DNA of 64,000 nt from the NCBI RefSeq assembly GCF_022539505.1, contig NC_061514.1, positions 331,683,090 through 331,747,089 on the forward strand. Direction: 5' to 3'. Within the stretch, counting starts at the first letter, position 1, and each line of letters starts with the position of its first letter. The notes under the pieces are model-generated. The model was not told the origin of the DNA, did not search any database, and saw only the letters and a list, made by a program, of their open reading frames with translations. Both the position numbers and the translations under genes were made by a program. This DNA is from Lolium rigidum. Taxonomy: Eukaryota > Streptophyta > Magnoliopsida > Poales > Poaceae. Shown here in pieces: positions 22,271 to 32,464 of the stretch.

Positions 22271-22673
22271 ACCACCTGAATGCGCGTGACGTGCACGAGA
22301 ACTAACGTGGTTCACCTGCTCTATCTCAACACTACTAGTACCTTCCCCTGCCCATATCAATATATCATTTGTCGCTTATTTATATGTGTGTAGGCACATC
22401 GGCGATGAATAGAAATGTACTACAACAGAAGAAACACGGACCAAACTAAGCGAGATCCATCGGAGATAAACTTTCACACGCCCTTCGGCGAAGGTAGACG
22501 CATGCTGAAACGCAGACTAGATGAGGGGGTTTTTTATTTCGTATTCAGAAAATCGCCACCGCTACGTCTTTCTAGTCTTTCTACGTAGGACACAAACCAT
22601 AAACATATTGAGAGAAAAAAAAAACGAAGCCCTCCTGCACACAAGGACCAGGTTCCACCGTGCCTCCATGGCC
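22271..22673. other. Gene-free stretch
   Basis: Intergenic sequence between repeat unit C and the second B3-carrying element. No ORF or repeat is supportable. Confidence 0.3.
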
Positions 22674-23073
22674 TAAGGGCATCTCCAGCGGCGCGACGCA
22701 AATGGTCGTTTTCGTCCGCCGTGACCGGAAATGCGTCTGGCACCCTCTCCAGCGGGGCGACGCAAAGTGACCGGGCCGTCCGCGGAGACGCAAACCTGGC
22801 CCAAATATGCGCCTCGGATGCGTCTCCGCGGACGCTGCGCGGACGCCGAAAGTGTCCGCTCGTATCCGGCGGACGTTTCGTCGGGCCCGCCCGGCGCCGA
22901 CCCCGCGTCGATGCGTCTTCTCAAACGCGCCCGCGACCGGCGCCGCCGCGTCGCTTCGGCAGTCCGCGCCACGTTAATGGCTATGCCTCGGCCGCCGAGC
23001 GGCCGCAGCCCACCTCCGCCAACCACGTCAATGGCGTCGCCACGCGTCCCGCGGCCACCGCATGCCTCCGGCC

Positions 23074-23081
23074 TATATAAA
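23074..23081 (+). promoter_or_regulatory. TATA box of the copy 2 B3-like gene
   Basis: TATATAAA lies 125 bp upstream of the ATG, at the usual distance from a leader that contains AAACCCTAGCCGCC. This suggests the cargo travels with a complete core promoter. Confidence 0.65.
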
Positions 23082-23198
23082 GGGGCCGCGCCTTCTTCTT
23101 CCTCATCCACTCCTCCATAGAAACCCTAGCCGCCACAAAGCTCCAGCGCTCCGCCGCCTAGGTGTTCCTGCCACGCAGCCAGCCCCGCGAGGAAGGCC

Positions 23199-23693
23199 AT
23201 GGCGGGTCCTGGTGGCCGCCGAGGCGGTCGAGGCCGCGGCCCTGGACGGCCCCGGGGACGGGGCAGGGGCCGCCGTGGTGGAGCAGCTACGGCCCCACGC
23301 TCGCCGTCGCCTGCGCCCTCTTCGTCTTCCTCCGACGTGGAGGGACGCTGCTTCGAGTTCCTCCTCCGCATCGACGACGACCCGCTCGGCATCAAGCGTC
23401 TCCCGGACAAGTTCGCCGAGTTCGTCGACGGCGTCGAGACGGCGCATTTGCAGCTACGGGAGGCCAGCTGCAACTTCTGCCGCTGGCCCGTGGAGGTCCT
23501 GTTCGACGGGCAGGGCAAGATGTACTTGCACACCGGGTGGGGCAAGTTCGCCCGTGACCTGGCGCTCGAGCCCGGCTGCCGGCTCACCTTCCTCTACGAG
23601 GGAGACGGTGAGATGGTCGTCAAGGTCTTCGACGACACGGCCTGCCGCAGGCACTACCACACCGGCGAATCCGAGTCGGACTCCGATAGTTAG
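23199..23693 (+). CDS. B3-like domain protein carried by a TIR element (intact, 164 aa)
   Basis: The ATG at 23199 is in a strong context (AAGGCCATGGCG). The product has a basic Gly/Arg-rich N-terminus (residues 1-30, RGG-type), a Ser/Pro linker (about 31-46), then a domain of about 100 residues. That domain contains FEFLLRIDDD, RLPDKFAEFV, the cysteine-bearing NFCRWPVEVLF, GKMYLHTGWGKFARD, LEPGCRLTFLYEGDGEMVVK and VFDDTACRRHYH, before an acidic tail ESESDSDS. The pattern (LPxxFAxxV ... W..F.......G..L.F.Y.G) fits the plant-specific B3 DNA-binding fold; calling it B3 is from memory of the family. The ORF has its own TATA box and leader and is embedded in a 1.5-kb element with Harbinger-type ends. 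Whether it is expressed or binds the element's repeats is unknown. Confidence 0.65.
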   Translation: MAGPGGRRGGRGRGPGRPRGRGRGRRGGAATAPRSPSPAPSSSSSDVEGRCFEFLLRIDDDPLGIKRLPDKFAEFVDGVETAHLQLREASCNFCRWPVEVLFDGQGKMYLHTGWGKFARDLALEPGCRLTFLYEGDGEMVVKVFDDTACRRHYHTGESESDSDS

Positions 23694-24182
23694 AACGTAG
23701 AGTGTTCTTTCTTTGCGGCGAATCCGGCTACGGGCCGGACGAAGCCGATAGTGGAAGGTTTCGTCTGTTCGCCATCGGTAGAACCAACAAGGGCACCGTC
23801 AATCCTCCCGCTGGATTTTCCGGTTTGGGTGATCTGGTGTGCCCTCGAATGTTCTTTCTTGGCAGCGAACATACGGAAATCAACACAACTGGTTTCTATT
23901 TTTAAAATATTTATATTTGTGTCCACCATGGTGCAAACTATGTATTAGTTTGTGTAAACCATGTTCCAAACTATGTATTAGTTTGTGTAAAATAATCTTC
24001 CAATTTGTAATATTTGGAAGTATGTTGAAATGAAAAAGAGAAAAAAAATGCGTCGGGCCGCTGGAGCCAACCCCAAACGCAAACGGACACGCGGACGAAA
24101 ACGGTCATTTCAGCGTCCGCTGCGCGACGCAAACGGACGCGCGCGGACACTAAAATGCGTCGCGCCGCTGGAGATGCCCTAA

Positions 24183-25954
24183 GGCCACACAATGTAAGGC
24201 AGATCGGCGGATGCACCGGGCAGAAGGCGGCAGGGAAATCCTAGTCGTATCTGATTTCTCTCATTGTTTATCTAGATACAACTTATATATAGATACATCT
24301 AAATCTTTGACAAGTAATATGAGATAAAAAAAAAAGGTATGTGATAATGGGATGAAAATGCATTCACACACGTGGTGGCGCTGGTACACAAGATAGAAAT
24401 ATCAAGACTGCAAATTCTTGGTCAGATGATAATAAGTATAGAGCTGCGTGAACTACTGAGCGGTTAGATGTTGCGCATAGATCCATGTTTCTATAGGTGC
24501 ACATGAAATTTTCTTCAGTTGTATAACGGCTATAATTGAGTTTTTTTCTCCAATTGTGTGTTGGCAGTAGTTTCTTTTATGCATCGTTTGCACTGATAAA
24601 ATTAAGCGCAAATGAAAACACATATACAACGTGGGCTGCGTCATTCGACCAAAATTTAAGTTCAACATGTATAGATTCACTTTATAACAACATTTTGCCA
24701 AAAGGTAGGATTTTGGAATATGTTTTATCAAGTAGTCGAAACATAGACCTTATGACGCATAAAACGATCTCATGATAATCTCTTTGCTAACCTAAAAACT
24801 CCTCCGTTCTAGTTCACAAACCATATTTGCTCTATTTGGAGTATCGCGGCTACAGTTATATATGCTAACAATGATCTGCTAGCAAAAAGATATCCCCGCC
24901 AGGACGGCAGTTTCTGTTCCTAGGGGGACTTTTATGCGCTAATGCATTCATAACAACTGATGTTACCGACTACGATGTTCAAGATGTGGAGATGTTTTTT
25001 TATGTTTTCTTGATAGACCAGCATTATTAGCGGCATGCGGTTCGTTTATGACCTCTAGCCACCACAAGACTTTGATATGTTCTCTCCCTTTCAGAAGGTT
25101 GGTGTCTGCATCTTGAGGACAACCGTATATGCGAATGAATTTAGTAGCTAGAAGGTGTCCTTAGTGGAAGGGCACACTTATATTGGGTCTGAGATCGAAG
25201 TGCCCGTTGCAGGACACAGACTCACAAATACATTTTTTTAATTCATGACAACGCCGACCACCGTGTCTTATATAGTTGTATGTTGGCACATGACATTGAC
25301 CACCAACATTCGTTTGTAATCTCATGACATGAAAATGCGTGATTTTTATTCCACCAATTAAAATATGCACATGTCATGCATTTGTCAATAATATCAAACG
25401 AATATTGCTAACTTGAGGATGACCTCTCTTTGACGTACAATACTACATGAAATTCGATCGTGAAGAAGGATAAGTTCCACAAATGCATGTGGTCGTCGTT
25501 CATACATTTCTTTCTCATACTGATGGTCACCATGTCTAATGTATCATCATGCCGGCTCATTGCGCCCAACAGGCCACCTCTTTTGAATGAATGCACAAAC
25601 ACATCAATAGAAAAACACAGGGTTCCAATGAGGCTATGTACTCGCCTAGGAATATGAACTTCTACACACAAGAAAAGGTAACCTTGGTAATAATAAATAG
25701 CTAAGAGGTAAATATTAAGACTTTTCTCGTCAATGTGTTTTGCTAATTAACTAGTGCAATATGTGATCGTTTTGACATATCTATATGATTATCATGCTAT
25801 ATGTATAGACCAAACAACTCCTATGGAACTGCATTCCTCAACAGATCTGGTGAGATCTCTTAAATAACCAATGAGCCTAGCTCAATCTAAAGGTATAATA
25901 GATGCCCCCCCCCCCCCCCCATGGGGGTCTCACAGAGATTTGAGCTTCTAGGTC
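24183..25954. other. Gene-free stretch with a 16-C run
   Basis: About 1.8 kb of A/T-rich intergenic sequence. The only notable feature is a homopolymer of 16 C at 25905-25920. No ORF longer than chance or recognisable repeat end is seen. Confidence 0.4.
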
Positions 25955-25959
25955 GTTGG

Positions 25960-26198
25960 TGTGAAAGTTCACGCTATGGTTTAACGATGGTTGGCCTCCC
26001 ATCGGCTGCGTGTTAATATATAGGGGCAAGGCCCGAGAGATTACATCGAGAGGTTACAACGAGAGATGAGAGAAAGAAGGAGCCATCGTGATCCTCATCT
26101 GGGTCCGATGGATTACAACGTGAAGCCCAAGTTGAACAAACTCCTAACAACTTGACTCTATCTATCTCTAACCGTAACACATATCTTGTTGTTTAACA
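25960..26198 (-). repeat. 3' LTR of Copia element
   Basis: On the minus strand the LTR reads TGTTAAAC...TTTCACA. A TATATATTAA promoter motif lies at about 26014-26023. The polypurine tract GATTGAGGAGGGA (26199-26211) precedes it. Confidence 0.92.
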
Positions 26199-27075
26199 TC
26201 CCTCCTCAATCACAGCCTTCTTGAGGTTGAGATTGTTCTTGAATGCTTCAAACTCTCGAGCTGGTAATGCCTTTGTGAAGCCATCTGCCACTTGGTCTTT
26301 AGAGGAAATAAATCTGATCTCTAATTGCTTATTTGCTACTCTTTCTCTTACAAAATGGAAGTCTATTTCTATGTGCTTTGTTCTGGCATGAAAAATAGGA
26401 TTAGCTGAAAGATATGTTGCTCCCATATTATCACACCATAAGCAAGGAATTCGTCTCCTTTTGACACCAAGTTCTCCTAAAAGGGACTCCATCCAAATGA
26501 CTTCAGCTGTAGCATTAGCTAGAGATTTATATTCAGCCTCTGTGCTTGACCTGGACACTGTTGCTTGTTTCCTAGCACTCCAAGAAATTAAATTGGGTCC
26601 AAAGAACACTGCAAAGCCTCCTGTGGACCTTCTGTCATCTACACAGCCTGCCCAATCAGCATCTGAGAAGGCACTTATAAGAGTAGAGGGTGATCTTCGA
26701 AAGGTTAATCCAATGCTCGCTGTACCACTGACATACCTCAAAATTCTTTTCACAGCTGTCCAGTGTACAGTAGTAGGAGCATGAAGAAACTGGCATACCT
26801 TGTTAACAGAAAAGGCAATATCTGGCCGTGTAAGAGTTAGATACTCGTAATGCTCCAACAATGCTTCGTATCTTGTGCTATCTTCGAGTCCTAGAAGTTC
26901 TCCTTCAGTAATCGAGAGTTTTTCGAGGCCGACAATGGTGTGGGAAATGTTTTACACTTTTTCATCCCAACTCGGTCAAGCAGGTCTAAAGCATACTTCT
27001 CTTGAGTTAGAACAATACCATGATTAGACTGTTTAACTTCAATTCCCAAGAAGTAATGCAAGTCACCAAGATCTT
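26193..27075 (-). pseudogene. Copia pol: RT end and RNase H
   Basis: The frame 26193-26861 (222 codons) covers the RT connection and RNase [17 protein letters not shown], then [32 protein letters not shown] and [14 protein letters not shown], where the D, E and later D/H positions of Copia RNase H are visible. Upstream, in a different frame, is the RT tail ([20 protein letters not shown]) with a frameshift near 26880. The protein's last codons coincide with the polypurine tract (Glu-Glu-Gly) and the stop codon TAA lies inside the 3' LTR. Confidence 0.9.
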
Positions 27076-28432
27076 TTAATGCAAAAGAGGAATTAAGATC
27101 ATGAAGAAGTGCTCGTAATGGCTTTCGTTGGAGGAGCTAGTGACTATGATATCATCAACATACACTAGCACATAAATGGTGATACCTGACCTGTGATATA
27201 TAAATAGTGATGTATCTGCCTTGGATGCCAGAAAACCGAGTTCTTGAAGCTTTGAACTTAGCATGGAAAACCATGCTCTTGGAGCTTGTTTAAGTCCATA
27301 CAATGACTTGTCCAATTTGCACACAAAGGAGGGTGCACGTGCATTCTCATAACCAGGTGGCTGCTTCATATAAACTTCTTCTTCCAGAACGCCATGAAGA
27401 AACGCATTCTTCACATCTAGCTGTCTTAGGGTCCATCCTTTTGAAACTCGAAATGGCTAAAACAAGTCTGATAGTAGCGGCTTTTACAACAGGACTAAAA
27501 GTGTCTTCATAGTCTATACCATATCTTTGTTTAAAGCCTTTTGCTACTAACCTAGCCTTATATCTATCAATAGTTCCATCAGCCCTTTTTTTAATTCTAT
27601 AGACCCATTTACAATCTATAAGGTTGCTACCCTTTTTATATGGTACTAGGTGCCATGTTTTATTTTCCATTAAGGCCCTATACTCATCATCCATAGCATT
27701 TTTCCAATTTGAATTTGCTAAAGCTTTTTCGAGATTTTCAGGTTCATCTACAGTACAAGATAAGCCATATCGAACTGTACCATCAGTATAAGTTTTTGGT
27801 TTTGAGTTACCCGTTCTTGATCTTGTTCTGTAAACTGGTGCTGCAGGTTGCACTGCAGAACGCCTTGACGCGAAGATCCTGGAGCATGCACGGCCTGGTG
27901 TGGCGCTGATCCCGCTGCGGAAGATTCCGTGCGTGACGACGTCGTGTCCGTGGCAGAAGACGACGCGGGTTGTGGGTCCCGCGAGTGGGCCGACGACAGC
28001 GACCGGCTCCGCGTGGCATGCGGTGATTCGGCGCCTGCTCGTCCGCGCGAGGAGGCAGCCCGCGCACCCGTGCTGGATCGAGACGCGGGATTCGGTGGCG
28101 ATCCCGACGCTGATCCGTCGGGTGTCGGAGGTACGGCGCGTGATCCCGGGCGAATCTTCATCAATTTCCGTGCTCGGCGCGTACACATGCGATGTAGCAC
28201 ATGTTTCTCGCTTCGTTTGCATCCGTTTCAACACCATTTTGCTCCAAATTTGTTCCTGCTTCTTGCCTGTACCCGAGAGGCACTAGAAATACCGAGGATT
28301 TACAGAGACATTAGGTGTTAGATCGAGTACAATTGTTTTCCCCTCATGAGATGACACCGATGAATTTTGAAGTGACTCGCGGAAGGAGTAGAATTTCTTG
28401 CCGTAGCAATGAGCCCGCATTGGGATTAAGAG
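27076..28432 (-). pseudogene. Copia pol: reverse transcriptase region
   Basis: Frame 27347-28237 reads from a variable linker into [56 protein letters not shown] and [17 protein letters not shown] frameshift near 27430 moves into frame 27076-27414, which has [20 protein letters not shown] and the active-site block [10 protein letters not shown]. The catalytic aspartates are kept, but the gene cannot be read as one frame. Confidence 0.9.
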
Positions 28433-29456
28433 CAAGCAAAGGGGAACACCGTTTCATCAAAAACAACATCACGAGATATATAGACTCGACCAGATTTGAC
28501 ATCAAGACATTTCACACCCTTATGCATGTGACTATAGCCAAGAAAAACACACTGTTTAGATCGAAATGCAAGTTTGTGTTTGTTGTATGGCCGAAGGTTG
28601 GGCCAGCAAGCACAACCAAAAACACGGAGAGATGCATAATCTGGAGTTTTGTGAAAAAGGCGTTCCATAGGAGTTTCATTGGCAGTGACCTTTGAAGGAA
28701 GTATGTTGATGAGATAGGTGGCGGTCAAGAAAGCTTCATCCCAAAATTTTAAAGGCATGGATGCATTGGCAAGAAGAGCAAGACCAACTTCTACAATGTG
28801 TCGGTGTTTGCGTTCAGCTGATCCATTTTGTTGGTGTGCATGAGGGCAGGATACATGATGTTCTATGCCAACTTTTTGGAAGAAGGAATTTAGTTTCTCA
28901 TATTCTCCACCCCAATCGGATTGAATGGCAAGGATCTTTGTATCAAATTGGCGTTCAACAAGGTTTTGAAAATCATGAAAGATTTGATAGACATCTGACT
29001 TCTTTTTGAGAAGATAAATCCAAACAAACTTGCTATAGTCATCAATGAAACTTACATAGTAGGATTTTCTTCCTACAGAGGATGGCGCAGGGCCCCACAC
29101 ATCACTGAATACAAGTTGCAATGGAGCAGTGGAGACACTAGTAGATCTTACATAAGGCAACTGATGACTTTTAGCTTTCTGACAAGAATCACAAATAGAC
29201 TCGTTACTAGACTTATTTGAGCAAGGAAGCTTATGTTTACTAATGACTTGTTGAACAATACGAAACGAGGATGTCCTAGGCGGCTATGCCATTTCGAAGC
29301 TGAAGGCTTGATGACACTAAGAGCTCGCTTATTCTTGAATTTTGTCTGAAGAAACGTTGGGGTAGAGGCCTTTGATGCATCTACCTTTGAGAAGTACCTT
29401 CCTCGTGGCCAGATCCTTGACATAAAAATACCAAGGGTGAAATTCAATATAGACAT
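28426..29456 (-). pseudogene. Copia pol: pre-integrase and integrase
   Basis: The pre-integrase block KWHSRLGHPR (near 29280) is in one frame. The integrase core follows in another (28426-29160): QLVFSDVWGPAP, AIQSDWGGEYEKL and QQNGSAERKHRHIVE supply the D, D and E of the DDE triad with normal spacing. A frameshift near 29200 separates them, and another at about 28432 ends the frame inside the conserved block after FPFAC. Confidence 0.9.
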
Positions 29457-30670
29457 TGTTGTCTTTGGTAAATCTATGAACGGAAATTAGGCTTTTGGTG
29501 GCTTGTGGAATATGCAGAATATTTTTAAGATGTAAAGTTTTTGAGGGAGAATTGACAATTGTATGACCGACATGGCTAATGTTCATACCTTGACCATTGG
29601 CCGTGTGGACTTGCTCACGGCCTTGATACTTCTCCTTCGAGGTGAGTTTGTTGAGCTCACCGGTGATGTGGTCGGTGGCACCAGTGTCGTAGCACCAGTT
29701 GGTGTCCACGCCGTAGGACGCTGCGTGAGCGCCCTTCTCCTCCTCCTCTTCTTCGCCTTCGTCATCAGAGTAACGATGCCGGCAGCGCCATGCCTCATGG
29801 CCAGCTTTGCCACATATCCGGCGGACGGTGTCGTCGCGGTTCCCGGTGCTGCGTCCACTGCCACGGCGTCCACCGTTGTTGCCGCGTCCGCCGCGGCCAT
29901 GGCCACGACTGTTTCCGCGGCCGCCACCGCGTCGTCCACCACGGTTGCCGCGTCCACCACGGCTGTTGCCGCGTCCACGAGCGGCGAGGTTGGCGGAGGA
30001 GCCTCCACCGGAGTCATCTCCGAGAAGGTTGAGGCGATTGTCGTAGGCGCAGACTTGGGCGTAAAGCTCGCCCACGGTGAGATCCTCCGCACCGTTTATC
30101 CCGATGGCGGCGAAGAGGGGATTGTAGGTATCATCAAGACCGGCGAGGAGATACTCAACGAGTTCGTCCTCGTCGATCGTTCGACCCGCAGCTGCGAGCT
30201 CATCGGCGAAGCCCTTCATCGTGGTGAAGTATTGCGTCGTCGTCATGTTGCCCTCCTTCTTTGTCCCGGCGAGGGCAACGCGCAGGTTTGATACCCGCGT
30301 CTTCGATTGGGCAGCAAACATGGTTTTGATCGCTGCCCATACTTCAGCCGCCGTGTCCATGCCAATAGTAGCAACAGCAACATCAGGCGACGAGTGCTCA
30401 AAATAAAAGACAAGTACTCTGCTGGTCCGCCTCTACCCACGTATAGTACACGGGGTTTTCCTCCTTGGTGGTCTTGCCGTCCTTCTCGACGGTGATGGAC
30501 TCCGGTGGTGGCTCGGCCTTCTCGTCGAGGAAATTCATCCTCCGGGCGCCACGGATGGGAGGCAGCACAAGGGACTGCCATAGGAGGTAGTTCTTCCTTG
30601 TCGGCTTTTCGCTCACGCCGATGCCGGAGAAGGGATTCACCATGGCAGCGGTGGGAGGAGCGAGGCACAT
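29329..30670 (-). pseudogene. Copia gag and protease
   Basis: The gag starts near ATG 30632 or 30670 (LTRKNYLLWQ-like block KPTRKNYLLWQSLV). One extra base near 30405 shifts it to frame 29329-30360, which continues with TAAEVWAAIKTMF, a Gly/Arg-rich region, a zinc knuckle and the protease motif YDTGATDHIT. In the knuckle (ICGKAGHEAWRC, near 29810) the first cysteine of C-x2-C-x4-H-x4-C reads Arg (CGC instead of TGC). The frame ends at 29329, at another frameshift before the pre-integrase block. Confidence 0.9.
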
Positions 30671-30700
30671 GAATTTTGGCTAGATGTGTTTGGGAAGAAG

Positions 30701-30713
30701 TGGCTCGATACCA
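30701..30713 (-). promoter_or_regulatory. Primer-binding site of Copia element
   Basis: On the minus strand TGGTATCGAGCCA directly follows the 5' LTR. It resembles the initiator-tRNA-Met complement TGGTATCAGAGC used by most plant Copia elements, with a deviation after TGGTATC. Confidence 0.8.
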
Positions 30714-30952
30714 TGTGAAAGTTCACGCTATGGTTTAACGATGATTGGCCTCCCATCGGCTGCGTGTTAATATATAGGGGCAAGGCCCGAGAGATTACAT
30801 CGAGAGGTTACAACGAGAGATGAGAGAAAGAAGGAGCCATCGTGATCCTCATCTGGGTCCGATGGATTACAACGTGAAGCCCAAGTTGAACAAACTCCTA
30901 ACAACTTGACTCTATCTATCTCTAACCGTAACACATATCTTGTTGTTTAACA
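30714..30952 (-). repeat. 5' LTR of Copia element
   Basis: It is 239 bp and identical to 25960-26198 except for one A/G difference. TG...CA ends; followed by GTTGG. Confidence 0.93.
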
Positions 30953-30957
30953 GTTGG

Positions 30958-32464
30958 ATCTTGGCAGCAGCTCTTAGGCAGTGGATCTTGTCCGTCCAGT
31001 CTGGTGCAGCCTCCCATTCGCTGCCCCTAGATCAAGCCATGCAACGGCTGCGATCTACCCGCCTGCAGCTGCACTCGGGACCCACGTTTCTCCGGGTCCA
31101 CTCGTCATTCGCATGGGGTAACTTTTTGTTGAGTCAGGCGTGACCGGAGCGTGAGATAGCCAGCGGGCGAAGCCTCACCCAATCCGTGTCCTCTCCTTTC
31201 TCCCCAATCCCCTCTCCTTCTCCACCCAGGCATCCTCCTCCCACCCTCTTGCTCGGCCGACCGCCCCCGCCTTCTCCACCCAGCCGATTGCGGGTCCACC
31301 GGCCGGAGGCCACGGCGGCCGGATGACACCGAGATCGACGAGGAATGGGGAGGCGGCGCGCGAGCTCGAGGTGGAAGGAGACCATGGTGGCTAGGGTTTC
31401 TCGATGCGCGTGGGGAGGGTGCCGCCAGGCCATTGACGAGCACTCTCGCGCTCCCATCACCATCCGCCAGCGTGTCTCCGGCGAGAGGAGGAGGCCACTG
31501 TTGACGAGCACGATGAGGATGAGGTCGCGCGGGGGAAGACATAGTCGGGCTTGCATGAGGTGCTTGGCCTCCACTGATGCGTCCTCAACTGCATGGTGAG
31601 AAGTGGCCGCGGCATCTGGCCGTCGGTGCGGCTCCGGTCGTGTTTAGTTAAGTCCAGATTGAAGTGGGTCTGCCTTTTTATTCTCCTTTTCCCCATCTTT
31701 GACTCCTCTTTCTTTCCTGATGTGCAGCGACCAACACCAAGAGGAAAGCGACAAATCAACTAGAGAATTAGGTGATTACCCAACTCATCTCATCCCATCT
31801 CCTAGAGCGGCCTATAGTCTGCCCAATTTCCGTTTGGAGCTCGATCTGTTTGGTTTAATTTTTTGGTCTGGGTTCCTCTTCTCTAGGCTCCAGCGAAAAT
31901 AAGAGTTTTATATAGCCAGGGATTCATGTTATAGTGACAAGACGATTGATGTTTCTTCTGCCTCCTTCTGATTTTTGCAGCCTGGACAAGTATATGAGTG
32001 AGAAAAGTTACAAGAAAAGGATTTCTAGGAGCGTGTCGACCATAACCAAAAGGATGACCATGACCAACAAAGATGATTTTGCTGCAGACTGCATGTTTGA
32101 TGAGGGAGATGGACCGGGGAAGAAGGCGTTGGGGCTGTGGTGGGCGGCTAGCGGCGAGGACGGGGTCGACCGGCAAGCTGCAAGGCATCGGAGGAGGTAG
32201 AGAAGAAGAAATGGCGGCTTCCAGAGCACTGATTCGTTTTCTCTCTCTCTCTCTCTCTCTCTGGTATTGCAAGGGCTTGGAAAAAAGGAATGGTACATCG
32301 ATGACTTGCATATGAGTTTCCATCGGGGCAGAGTTAAGAGCGGAGGCAGACTCTTCATGTTTGATTTAGCTCCCAAAACATCTCATATAGTGTGTGCAAG
32401 ATCTATTTTTACCTTTGCATACAATGTGTTTGATTAAAATCCTACATAAGAGTAATGGATGTAA
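30958..32464. other. Stretch without a recognisable gene; (CT)n microsatellite
   Basis: GC-rich sequence at 31140-31600 resembles a grass gene leader or first exon, but no frame shows a family I recognise. A (CT)11 repeat is at 32241-32262. A short frame with KYMSEKSYKKRISRSVST (about 31990-32050) could be an exon remnant. No complete gene can be supported. Confidence 0.35.

Larger units (their letters stand above)
22677..24179 (+). mobile_element. PIF/Harbinger-like TIR element carrying a B3-like gene, copy 2 (1503 bp)
   Basis: Its ends are identical to copy 1, flanked by TAA at 22674-22676 and 24180-24182. The two copies, 12 kb apart and in the same orientation, are nearly identical throughout, including promoter, leader, ORF and 3' flank, but the sequences outside the TAAs differ. 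They are therefore separate transposition events, not a segmental duplication. Inner TIR-like repeats are present as in copy 1 (near 22748 and 24050). Confidence 0.87.
25960..30952 (-). mobile_element. Complete Copia-type LTR retrotransposon (4993 bp)
   Basis: Two 239-bp LTRs (25960-26198 and 30714-30952) flank gag, protease, integrase, reverse transcriptase and RNase H in Copia order on the minus strand. The target duplication GTTGG is at 25955-25959 and 30953-30957. The LTRs differ at one position (near 25988 / 30742). A primer-binding site and polypurine tract are present. The coding part is broken by at least six frame changes, so this copy is not autonomous. Confidence 0.95.

Noticed and set aside
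10592..24179. The two B3 elements as products of the same segmental duplication as units A-C
   Set aside because: Sequence outside the TAA duplications is unrelated, so they are independent transpositions.
29563..30291. Plus-strand ORF of 242 codons rich in Ala and Val
   Set aside because: It is the antisense shadow of the Gly/Arg-rich gag region of the minus-strand Copia element.
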